From contig CAJKQZ010000015.1 of NCBI GenBank assembly GCA_905202115.1, forward strand, positions 1 through 22,500: a stretch of 22,500 nucleotides of DNA. The letters are read 5' to 3'. The position numbers were made by a program, and so were the translations under genes. Under the pieces are notes generated by a model. It did not search any database. It was not told the origin of the DNA and saw only the letters and a list, made by a program, of their open reading frames with translations. Below are positions 16,040 to 22,500 of this stretch, piece after piece (the first letter of the stretch is position 1; the number at the start of each line of letters is the position of its first letter). Origin of the DNA: an uncultured Prevotellaceae bacterium (GTDB lineage: Bacteria; Bacteroidota; Bacteroidia; Bacteroidales; Bacteroidaceae).

Positions 16040-16509
16040 TATCTTCCACTGTATTCCTTAAATTTTTCCGACATCGCCCTACGGTCTTCCTTTTCTTTCA
16101 AAGTCTGGCGCTTGTCGTACTCTTTTTTGCCCTTCACAAGGGCAATTTTCAATTTTGCCCTGCTGTTTTCATCAATAAAAAGCACCAACGGCACTATTGA
16201 TAGTCCCGGATTCTTTGTTTCTTGCTCAAGATGCGTTATTTCGCGGCGATTAAGCAAAAGTTTACGGTCACGACGCGCCGCGTGATTGTTGAAAGAGCCA
16301 TAGAAATACTCTGCGATATACATGTTCTTCACCCACATTTCGCGATCACGCACATAGCAAAACGTATCTACCAGACCGGCCTTGCCCAGGCGGATAGATT
16401 TTATTTCCGTTCCGGTCAGAACGATTCCGGCCGTATATGTGTCGAGTACAAAATAGTCATGTTCCGCACGTTTGTTCTTTATCTCTATATTTTTAGATTT
16501 GATTGCCAT
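16039..16509 (-). CDS. smpB: SsrA-binding protein
   Basis: Binds the tRNA-like part of tmRNA and brings it to stalled ribosomes for trans-translation. The 156 residues show the OB-fold core: IKNKRAEHDYFVLDTYTAGI, VLTGTEIKSIRLGKAGLVDT, YIAEYFYGSFNNH and LNRREI. The basic C-terminal tail is KGKKEYDKRQTLKEKEDRR, which enters the decoding channel. Full length. Its stop overlaps the metH start by one base (TAATG), so the two are translationally coupled. The DMP19 gene lies 58 bp upstream. No good promoter box is seen in that gap. Confidence 0.97.
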   Translation of the reverse strand: MAIKSKNIEIKNKRAEHDYFVLDTYTAGIVLTGTEIKSIRLGKAGLVDTFCYVRDREMWVKNMYIAEYFYGSFNNHAARRDRKLLLNRREITHLEQETKNPGLSIVPLVLFIDENSRAKLKIALVKGKKEYDKRQTLKEKEDRRAMSEKFKEYSGR

Positions 16510-16567
16510 TCTAAATCCTATTCTTATTATAAATTCGCATTGAAGAAAAATTTCCGCATACGACTTT

Positions 16568-17083
16568 TTATTTCGTAATCAAAGCAAACCTCTCTACATG
16601 TTCGTCTATATATTTTGCGATAGCCTCGGTAAAATGAGGCTCCCGCTCTATAAAATCATCATCATACTCATCGTATTCCGGATGTTGCTCATACAGAGCC
16701 ATGAATTCCTCATCGCTGCAATCGCAGGCAAGTTCTTTTCCGCTTTTTACGTATTCACGACGAACATCGTAGAGAAGATTGCAAAAACCCCGCAATCCCA
16801 TTAGACGCATAGCTTTGGCAAAAGGATTTTCGAAGATAAAAGGCCCATAACCGTTGTGAATGAGCTGCACAAAGCCCCCTTCGAGCACTTCGCCACGCAG
16901 CATGAAATATGCAACAAGCGTTATCTGGTCGGCATTAAGTTTATTCATATTATCTGCCGTAAGACTTCCGCCGACAGCCCCAAGAACAGCATTTGCAAAT
17001 AACTCACAAAATGCGGCATATCCCTGCTTTGCAGCCTCTATTACGTCCTGTTCGGACAGTTTTACAATCTGCGTTGGTTGCAT
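16568..17083 (-). CDS. DMP19 / DUF4375 family protein
   Basis: 171 residues, cytosolic, strongly acidic towards the C-terminus (HPEYDEYDDDFIE). The core LNADQITLVAYFMLRGEVLEG followed by GFVQLIHNGYGPFIFENPF and AKAMRLMGL matches the DUF4375 family, which includes the Neisseria DNA-mimic protein DMP19. The acidic surface fits DNA mimicry, but most family members are uncharacterised and no target can be named. It lies 18 bp after the exported glycosidase-like gene and 58 bp before smpB on the same strand. Confidence 0.75.
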   Translation of the reverse strand: MQPTQIVKLSEQDVIEAAKQGYAAFCELFANAVLGAVGGSLTADNMNKLNADQITLVAYFMLRGEVLEGGFVQLIHNGYGPFIFENPFAKAMRLMGLRGFCNLLYDVRREYVKSGKELACDCSDEEFMALYEQHPEYDEYDDDFIEREPHFTEAIAKYIDEHVERFALITK

Positions 17084-17101
17084 TACTTCTTATTAATTAA
17101 T

Positions 17102-18937
17102 TCATTTACCGGCATTGCGGGTATCATAAACATAATTGAAACGAGCAGAAGGAGCTACATCACCGTTTACATAGAAATCCATAGGATTACCCTCCTCCTG
17201 CATATTATCGCTCCACTTGAACTCAAAATTCAAAGGTTCTTTATCTGCATTTATCAACTTTTTCGGAACGCTTACAACCAGCACTTTGCCGCTCGTAAAG
17301 TATTTTATATCGCCTACCTGCTCCCAAATCCATTCACCTCTCACATTGCGTTCCAGAGTGGTCTTTCCGCCGACCTTTATTCCGCGGTTTATTACAAAGT
17401 CATAGCCTTCCCAGCCTGTAGACTTGTCCCTGTCAACATCTATGAAAAGAAGCATCCAGTTTTTATCGGAACATGAGGTAAGAAGCGAATCGGTTTTCAC
17501 ATAAAAATATACATTTCGTCTGTCTTGAGCCACACGAGCCTCAACTATATCGTTGCGTCCGGACGTATTGGTATAATATGTATTGCAAGCCCCTTTTGCA
17601 GAACGATGAACAATGTCTCCCTTGTAATCAGAATAACGTGGAGTTACATCGTCCCACACACTTACATCCGAAAGTTTCATTTTCTTTTTAGCCGGCGACA
17701 CTTTTTCGGGCTTAGAAACACCTTTAAACCTACGCACATAATCCAGCAACTGATAATAATACACATCGCCTTTATCGCCCCAACCCTTATTCGGTTCTAT
17801 GTCGCGGCTGCGGTCCCAGTCATATTGGTCAACAAAAGAAAAAGGTTCGCCATGCCATATGTCACGCTCCACAAATTGTCCCGCGATATATTCATTCCAA
17901 CCGGTTACAAACACCATTTTAGGGTCAAGTTCGAAAGCACGGCTCCATTGCTCCATAAAATTCCTGCCATATAGGTAAGAATCCTTTCTTGTATCGAAAC
18001 CTTTAAGCTTGGAATAGCTGCGGCTGTAGCTGCCGGGCATATTGAACGCCTGGCAATGGCCGCCTGAAGCGTCGCATGCATTCTGGGCAATTCCTACCGT
18101 CACCTGCTCATATCCTTCAGGCGTTTTCACGTAACCATGTTGCGGATATACTTCCAGCCATCCCCATTGTTTCCAACGCGGATTATCGGCAGGACCATTT
18201 ACATAGTCAGGCTGCCCGGGACGAAAAGTAAAGAAATCCAGAATTTCCTTTTCAATTTCATCCTCAGCATTCAAATTATCATTATAAGCCATAATCACAG
18301 GCTTGCCGTCCCAATAATACCACAGATCCTTATAAAGTCCGGGTTTATAAAGTTCATCATATAAATGGCGTAAGGAAGTAATCGAATAAGAACTATACCC
18401 GAACGGAAGCATAAACGCCACTTTAGGCGTATTCACGCCATCTCGGCGGGCTTTGTCCCACACTTTAAGCAGCGTTTTGTACGAAGCGTCCCACGTAAAC
18501 GTACCGTTAGTACAATCGAAGAATACCGCATCGATCTTGGCGTCAGCCAGCAATTCTGCATGCTTGCGCAACACCCATTCGTCGGTAGTAAGATAATATC
18601 CGAACAAAGGTTCTTCCCAATAGCAAAAGCCCGGATATCCCTCACGCCAGGCCGGATCGTAATAGTCATTCAAAGCCTCGGGATGCTCACGTATAATCGT
18701 GCTTATATTCTTAATCCGATCCGTATTCTTCACCTCCCGTTCGTGCCAAGTCCAATAAAAAATAGCCACCTGTTTCTCCTTTCTAACGGGAAAGCTATCG
18801 GAATTATTCGTAACTTTCCTACCCAAAGCATCAGTAACGGCCCACATATCGCTGTTAACCTCCTGGGCAACCCCAGCCAGAGCGACATTCAAGATAAACG
18901 TTAATACTATATATTTCAAAATACTCATTTTGTTCAA
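17102..18937 (-). CDS. Exported glycoside-hydrolase-like protein with C-terminal carbohydrate-binding-like domain
   Basis: 611 residues with a signal peptide (ILKYIVLTFILNVALAGVA, cleavage about 24). Residues about 55-420 look like a TIM barrel similar to GH71/GH99-type enzymes: IFYWTWHE near 60, DAVFFDCTNG with D141, GKPVIMAYND near 211-220, QHGYV, and VTGWNEYIAGQF with E349 as a candidate catalytic acid. Residues about 440-605 are beta-rich, with VYFYVKTDSLL and LLFIDVDRDKSTGWEGYDF, a CBM9/DOMON-like pattern that may bind sugars. The substrate is unknown, and no SusC/SusD pair is next to it. The start is MNKMSILKY or, three codons later, MSILKY; the promoter at 18952-18982 leaves only a short leader either way. 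A GH family number cannot be assigned with certainty. Confidence 0.72.
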   Translation of the reverse strand: MNKMSILKYIVLTFILNVALAGVAQEVNSDMWAVTDALGRKVTNNSDSFPVRKEKQVAIFYWTWHEREVKNTDRIKNISTIIREHPEALNDYYDPAWREGYPGFCYWEEPLFGYYLTTDEWVLRKHAELLADAKIDAVFFDCTNGTFTWDASYKTLLKVWDKARRDGVNTPKVAFMLPFGYSSYSITSLRHLYDELYKPGLYKDLWYYWDGKPVIMAYNDNLNAEDEIEKEILDFFTFRPGQPDYVNGPADNPRWKQWGWLEVYPQHGYVKTPEGYEQVTVGIAQNACDASGGHCQAFNMPGSYSRSYSKLKGFDTRKDSYLYGRNFMEQWSRAFELDPKMVFVTGWNEYIAGQFVERDIWHGEPFSFVDQYDWDRSRDIEPNKGWGDKGDVYYYQLLDYVRRFKGVSKPEKVSPAKKKMKLSDVSVWDDVTPRYSDYKGDIVHRSAKGACNTYYTNTSGRNDIVEARVAQDRRNVYFYVKTDSLLTSCSDKNWMLLFIDVDRDKSTGWEGYDFVINRGIKVGGKTTLERNVRGEWIWEQVGDIKYFTSGKVLVVSVPKKLINADKEPLNFEFKWSDNMQEEGNPMDFYVNGDVAPSARFNYVYDTRNAGK

Positions 18938-18951
18938 TAATTAAACATTCG

Positions 18952-18982
18952 CAAAGTTAGCAAAAGGCAATAGCAAGGCAAA
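18952..18982 (-). promoter_or_regulatory. Complete Bacteroidetes-type promoter for the glycosidase-like gene
   Basis: On the minus strand TTTG (18979-18982), 19 bp, then TAACTTTG (18952-18959): an exact fit to the TTTG-N19-TAnnTTTG consensus. The transcript start is expected near 18945, a few bases before the first ATG. This is the best promoter in the window and probably drives the glycosidase, DMP19, smpB and metH genes. Confidence 0.75.
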
Positions 18983-19149
18983 ACCCGCAAAAGCATTTTT
19001 TATATCCTCAAATCGCCCAAAAATATCCGAAAAAAAACATTTCCAACCGGCAAAATGGAAAGACACTCCACCGACACAATTTTCGAAAACAACAGCAACA
19101 AGGAATCACAACAAAAAGCAAACAAATACATACATTATTCCCAACCGAG

Positions 19150-19306
19150 GCAGACAAAAACGGTCAGCGGCCAAGTACTTGAAAATCAACACGTGTATAT
19201 GTAGTAAAAATTATGTCTGAGATATTTTAAAATATCTCAGACATAATTCGAATTATCTCCTATGTATTTTCAATTATCTGCGGGAACTTTTTTACCACAT
19301 GAAAAA
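19150..19306 (+). repeat. Type II dispersed repeat, right copy
   Basis: Direct-orientation partner of 12876-13030, roughly 89% identical by eye. It lies between the promoter of the glycosidase-like gene and the 3' end of the STM3941-like gene. Flanking bases 18983-19149 and 19313-19434 show no supported gene; a + strand frame from 19262 runs into the next gene's 3' end and is not supported. Confidence 0.9.
19211..19268. repeat. Palindromic 21-bp trio, cluster 5
   Basis: Units start at 19211 (TTATGTCTGAGATATT), 19232 (ATATCTCAGACATAAT) and 19253 (TTATCTCCTATGTATT), exactly 21 bp apart. Units 1 and 2 are exact reverse complements. Unit 3 is degenerate in the same half as in cluster 4. Confidence 0.92.
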
Positions 19307-19434
19307 ATAATAAAGTTTTTTACCTCAAAAACAAACCCAGAAACAACACTTTCGGACGTAAAGCTATCTGACGTTAAAGTAAGATATTCCCCGTTTCTTT
19401 ACATAGAACGACTTTTCCTACATAACCGTAAAAT

Positions 19435-20019
19435 TTATTCGAGAACCTGTCCATAAAGCTCTTTATGCATGCGGTATTTTTTCAAACGCCAGTTCAATAA
19501 ATCGCATATTTCTTTCCCTTTCTTTGTCAGATTAGCAACAAGGATATTTTCTACCGCTCCGGTATTTTTGAAATTAAAGATCATCAATCTCTGTTTAAAA
19601 TCGGAAGATTCTTCTACCTTATGTATCAATGGGATTGTCTTATAATCAACGGATATCATTTTGGAAGAGTAAAGACTGACAAGTCGGAACTTTCTCACAT
19701 TTGCAAAAGAGATACTATAATAACTCCTTTTGCGCTGCTCGTATAATTCAAGTCTGTCTTCATAGATTATCAAAAACGGAATATGACGGATTCTGTTGTA
19801 TAGAATAGTGACCGTAAGAACCAATCCGCATCCACCGAAAAAAATAATATTTAGCCAGCCGCCTATGATTTTCGTTGCCAAATCACAATAATTATCCCTT
19901 ATAATCGTACATCCAATCACCGAAAAAGCCAAACACCCCGCAACCCAAAGCGCGTTTTTCCATAGACTTTGATAAATTATTATTTCTTCTGCATTCGTTT
20001 TATCGGTCAACTTCATCAC
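19435..20019 (-). CDS. STM3941-like membrane protein
   Basis: 194 residues. Two predicted membrane helices lie at about 24-44 (NALWVAGCLAFSVIGCTII) and 53-73 (GGWLNIIFFGGCGLVLTVTI). A cytosolic beta-rich, PH-like segment follows (FLIIYEDRLELYEQ, ISFANVRKFRLVS, KMISVDYKTIPL) with a basic C-terminus. This layout is typical of STM3941-family proteins, which are common in immunity-gene neighbourhoods and of unknown function. It lies 16 bp downstream of the Imm32-like gene and is probably co-transcribed. Composition is AT-richer than the genes to its left. Confidence 0.6.
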   Translation of the reverse strand: MMKLTDKTNAEEIIIYQSLWKNALWVAGCLAFSVIGCTIIRDNYCDLATKIIGGWLNIIFFGGCGLVLTVTILYNRIRHIPFLIIYEDRLELYEQRKRSYYSISFANVRKFRLVSLYSSKMISVDYKTIPLIHKVEESSDFKQRLMIFNFKNTGAVENILVANLTKKGKEICDLLNWRLKKYRMHKELYGQVLE

Positions 20020-20035
20020 TTCTCAATAATTAAAT

Positions 20036-20284
20036 CTATCGAACCGTTTTTAAAGCATTACACTCGTCCAAATGAATATGTGTGGCACAGGGAACATCGT
20101 CTTGCACCAAGTTAAACAAGTGATTGGCCAACGAAAGAAGACCTTCTCTGTTTGCAGAAATTTGCACTTCATTGTAACAAGCAGTAGTTTTTATTTCAAA
20201 TCCATCCGTCCACTTTGACTGTATCCCATGATTTTTACTGTATTGTGGTATTACTATACCGAAATTTTTCACAAGGATATTCAT
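20036..20284 (-). CDS. Imm32-like immunity protein
   Basis: 82 residues, cytosolic. The segment QISANREGLLSLANHLFNLV, then CATHIHLDECN, matches the pattern I associate with the Imm32 family of polymorphic-toxin immunity proteins (a REGL helix followed by HxHLD). The protein ends soon after this motif, slightly shorter than I expect, so the C-terminus may be trimmed. No cognate toxin is present in the window. It sits 11 bp after the CPCC gene and 16 bp before the STM3941-like gene. Confidence 0.55.
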   Translation of the reverse strand: MNILVKNFGIVIPQYSKNHGIQSKWTDGFEIKTTACYNEVQISANREGLLSLANHLFNLVQDDVPCATHIHLDECNALKTVR

Positions 20285-20295
20285 ACATGTATAAT

Positions 20296-20568
20296 TTATT
20301 TGTCAGTTTCACTTTGTTCAATATTATTAAGTTGTTCCTCTAAGTTCCAACTTTCTGGCTTTTTCTGAGGTTCAAACCATTTTGCTCCGGATTCAATCCA
20401 TTCATTCCGGTATTCTGTTCGTGACTCCGGCGTATAATCCTCATTTCCCCATTCCACACCGCAACATGGACAAATATCGAATGTAGGACTTTCTTTATCA
20501 TCTCCCCACGGAGCAAAATCACCCAAAAGCAATCCGCATACGGTACAATAATATTTATGAGTTTCCAT
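20296..20568 (-). CDS. CPCC-type cysteine-rich protein
   Basis: 90 residues with two cysteine pairs, CTVCG (8-12) and CPCCG (33-37), forming a probable zinc ribbon. Conserved surrounding residues are WGNEDYTPESRTEYRNEWIE, GAKWFEPQKKPESWN and LEEQLNNIE. Small proteins of this pattern are frequent in bacterial toxin/immunity neighbourhoods, but their function is unknown. It lies between the FRG gene (120 bp upstream) and the Imm32-like gene (11 bp downstream) on one strand. Confidence 0.7.
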   Translation of the reverse strand: METHKYYCTVCGLLLGDFAPWGDDKESPTFDICPCCGVEWGNEDYTPESRTEYRNEWIESGAKWFEPQKKPESWNLEEQLNNIEQSETDK

Positions 20569-20580
20569 AAACAGTGATTT

Positions 20581-20699
20581 TTATTCTATAACTATTGGAG
20601 GATTCATCTTGTTTAAGTATGATCCAACCCAATATTTAATACCCAGTTCTTTTAGTCATTAAGATCAATATCTTTATATTTAACATCATTATATATCAT
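20581..20699 (-). pseudogene. Possible frameshifted small gene or 3' gene remnant
   Basis: Two abutting minus-strand frames look protein-like. One is 20699 to 20652 (MIYNDVKYKDIDLND, then stop). The other is 20655 to 20581 (LKELGIKYWVGSYLN, then KMNPPIVIE and stop), in another frame. Adding one base at the junction would join them into a 39-residue product. The first frame overlaps the FRG gene's last codons. Such short stretches can arise by chance; I recognise no family. Confidence 0.2.
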
Positions 20700-22500
20700 C
20701 AGTTGATTGATTATATTGGCCTTCATAGCGGTCTCTTGCGTCTATTGCTATTGCCAATATTTTCAGAAGATTTTCCTTTTTCTTAAAATTTCCATCCCAT
20801 GTGTCTACCGCCATTTTCAGATCTACAAAATCCCAATGATAATAGTTTTCATTGTTCTTTGCATATGGCCCTATATCAAACTTTCTGTGAGATAATTCCG
20901 TCTCAATATTACAAACATTAGTACTATCCGTCTCAATACTATTTATCATGTTGTCAAATAACAAATAAAATCGTGTCAGAAAAGCTTCAAATGTTATAAG
21001 CTGCTTGCAACAATGCTTTTTATAATAATTGTCAATTTCTATTATCTCATCTCTTATTACATCACCTTTATCCTTTTTCTGTTCAACTTCCGGATGAGAC
21101 AATTTTTCCAATATATGAAATTCAAATTTATATAATTTGCAAGCATTTACATTAAGATTGTCGACATAATCTACTATAACATTTTTTCTCTTGGCATCGA
21201 ACGTAGCCTTTTGTGTCAATTCTTTGGAATAAGATTTTAATCCATCAAAAAAAATCTCTATATCACAACAATATTCCACCCCCTTTTCATAATTCTTACC
21301 ACGATAGCACAAATCAATAATTTCATTGTATGCACGAATTGCCTTTTTTATATAATATAATTTTTCGGTATCTGCTATATTCATGCCATAATCAGAGGAG
21401 AAATTACTGATTATCATCTTATTGACACAGTTTATCACATTCTGATATGCCATAATTGCGCTTTCAATATAATCGGTTGGAGTATCGAGATTCTTATAGC
21501 ATACCCCACGTGAATATGAAGTCTCGATTTCCATAAAATCATTATGCAACGATATTCCGTTCAATATTTCAATAGCCTCCCTATAGTTGCCTGTCAACAA
21601 TGCCTCAAGTCCCATTTGATACAATCGCAGGTCAATGTTGTCAGACATATTATTATACAAAGGTTTTAATTTAGAATTTGCAGTAGCAAAGCCCACAGAG
21701 TCGCTATATATAGTAGATTCCGTGATATTAAAAATATTCTCTATAAACCTGCGCAATAAAGCCTTTGAACGTTTGGAGATTTTAATAGACAACATCGTCT
21801 GCGGTGTCATTGCCGAAATCTTAAAATGCTCGATACCGAATATAAAAACACTATCCTGACGGGTAATACGGCTGTTAACCGCACTAGGATCCCACATGCA
21901 GAAACGGCTCGTCACTGATGAACATGGGTCTACAAAGCGTGATGTTTCAGAAATAAGTTCGTTTATCGGCTTTTTCATGTCCTGTGGTTTAATCGTCGTT
22001 AGCGAATTATTTACAATTAAATCCTCTGTCACATTGTAGCATAGCAAATATCCATCATCATCGAGACAATCGCTACATGCAAACCATAATGAAATTAACA
22101 TATTCTTGCTGAAATCTACAAGACATGTAGCACCTCCATTATGTTGTATATCAGCTAATACTTCCAGGTCGGTGAGTGTCGAATATTTCGCAGGATAGGA
22201 TTTACGAGCTTCCTGAATCAAACGCAAAAGATAGTTTATATACTCAGCCCTGTTAACAGTATTCTTTGAATTCCCTTTCTTATTCTGCCTCAACCTCACT
22301 GAAAGTCCCGATCGCACATAACAGTCATCGCCTATAATCTCATATGATTTACTTTCACAAGTAATTCCCCTAAATATAAGTCTTGGCATCTTATAAAATC
22401 GTAAATCCCTGCTATAAAAATTGGCATTTACAACATTCATAATCTCAGACAATTCCCTTATCGCTTCCGAGTGGTCAATATATGGTTCTATAAAACATTC
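20689..22500 (-). CDS. FRG-domain protein with helical-repeat C-terminus (5' end outside window)
   Basis: At least 603 codons. The reading frame is open from the right window edge, and the first candidate start inside (TTG at 22452) has 16 sense codons before it, so the true start is probably beyond 22500. The N-terminal third is an FRG domain: LIFRGI near residues 25-30 from that TTG, then ADIQHNGGATCLVDFSKNML (about 100-119) and SLWFACSD, corresponding to the usual QHxGxPTRLLDWT pattern with changes at several positions. From about 265 the protein is helical and TPR-like (RLYQMGLEALLTGNYREAIEIL). FRG proteins are often encoded in mobile or defence-related regions; a biochemical role is unproven. 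Composition is clearly AT-rich, suggesting transfer. Confidence 0.8.
   Translation of the reverse strand, partial: ECFIEPYIDHSEAIRELSEIMNVVNANFYSRDLRFYKMPRLIFRGITCESKSYEIIGDDCYVRSGLSVRLRQNKKGNSKNTVNRAEYINYLLRLIQEARKSYPAKYSTLTDLEVLADIQHNGGATCLVDFSKNMLISLWFACSDCLDDDGYLLCYNVTEDLIVNNSLTTIKPQDMKKPINELISETSRFVDPCSSVTSRFCMWDPSAVNSRITRQDSVFIFGIEHFKISAMTPQTMLSIKISKRSKALLRRFIENIFNITESTIYSDSVGFATANSKLKPLYNNMSDNIDLRLYQMGLEALLTGNYREAIEILNGISLHNDFMEIETSYSRGVCYKNLDTPTDYIESAIMAYQNVINCVNKMIISNFSSDYGMNIADTEKLYYIKKAIRAYNEIIDLCYRGKNYEKGVEYCCDIEIFFDGLKSYSKELTQKATFDAKRKNVIVDYVDNLNVNACKLYKFEFHILEKLSHPEVEQKKDKGDVIRDEIIEIDNYYKKHCCKQLITFEAFLTRFYLLFDNMINSIETDSTNVCNIETELSHRKFDIGPYAKNNENYYHWDFVDLKMAVDTWDGNFKKKENLLKILAIAIDARDRYEGQYNQSTDDI

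Noticed and set aside
15900..16600. Cobalamin riboswitch ahead of metH
   Set aside because: The start of metH overlaps smpB and the 58-bp gap upstream of smpB is too short to hold one; no B12-box motif recognised.
1..19268. CRISPR array or tRNA-like cluster reading of the palindromes
   Set aside because: Units are 16 bp with 5-bp linkers, three per site, and no unique spacers; no cas genes present. They fit dispersed palindromic elements instead.
19360..19390. Near repeat GACGTAAAG / GACGTTAAAG as a terminator for the STM3941-like gene
   Set aside because: The two copies are direct, not inverted, so they do not form a hairpin.
19262..19456. 64-codon + strand frame starting in the type II repeat
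   Set aside because: It begins inside the repeat and runs into the antisense 3' end of the STM3941-like gene; no family seen.

Overview
The window reads as chromosomal DNA of a Bacteroidales bacterium (a Bacteroides/Prevotella-like gut or oral anaerobe). The basis is the gene order dnaN - DEDDh exonuclease with DUF3820 - coaBC - DUF4835 - recN, several TAnnTTTG promoter boxes of the Bacteroidetes type, the near absence of Shine-Dalgarno sequences, and a MetH that ends after its B12 domain. The genus cannot be fixed from the sequence alone.

Layout. (1) 1-7690, + strand: a tight six-gene housekeeping operon, dnaN, exonuclease, coaBC, DUF4835 (PorD-like), recN and a degenerate protease-fold/TPR protein, with gaps of 9 bp or less or overlaps throughout and a hairpin terminator at 7714-7757. 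(2) 8289-9830, - strand: an exported NTF2-like protein followed by an exported alpha/beta hydrolase. (3) 10315-10791, +: a GNAT acetyltransferase. (4) 10827-12596, -: a Tat-exported aldo/keto reductase and a lipoprotein flavodoxin. (5) 13271-18937, -: an exported glycoside-hydrolase-like protein, a DMP19/DUF4375 protein, smpB and metH, probably one transcript. (6) 19435-22500, -: a visibly AT-richer accessory block holding an STM3941-like membrane protein, an Imm32-like immunity protein, a CPCC zinc-ribbon-like protein, a small broken reading frame and a large FRG-domain protein that runs off the right edge.

The strongest signal that gene annotation does not explain is in the spacers. All five intergenic regions longer than 300 bp, and none of the shorter ones, contain a cluster of three 16-bp palindromic units (TATSTCWGASATA type) repeated at exactly 21 bp, about two helical turns. 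The clusters are at 1-50 (first unit cut by the window edge), 8031-8088, 10094-10151, 12937-12994 and 19211-19268. They sit inside longer dispersed modules: type I copies at 1-183 and 7898-8092 (inverted, around the dnaN operon) and type II copies at 12876-13030 and 19150-19306 (direct, around the metH-to-glycosidase block). The two type I copies differ mostly at third codon positions in one frame, which hints at an ancestral small protein. No tRNA, rRNA, CRISPR array, transposase or integrase was seen.
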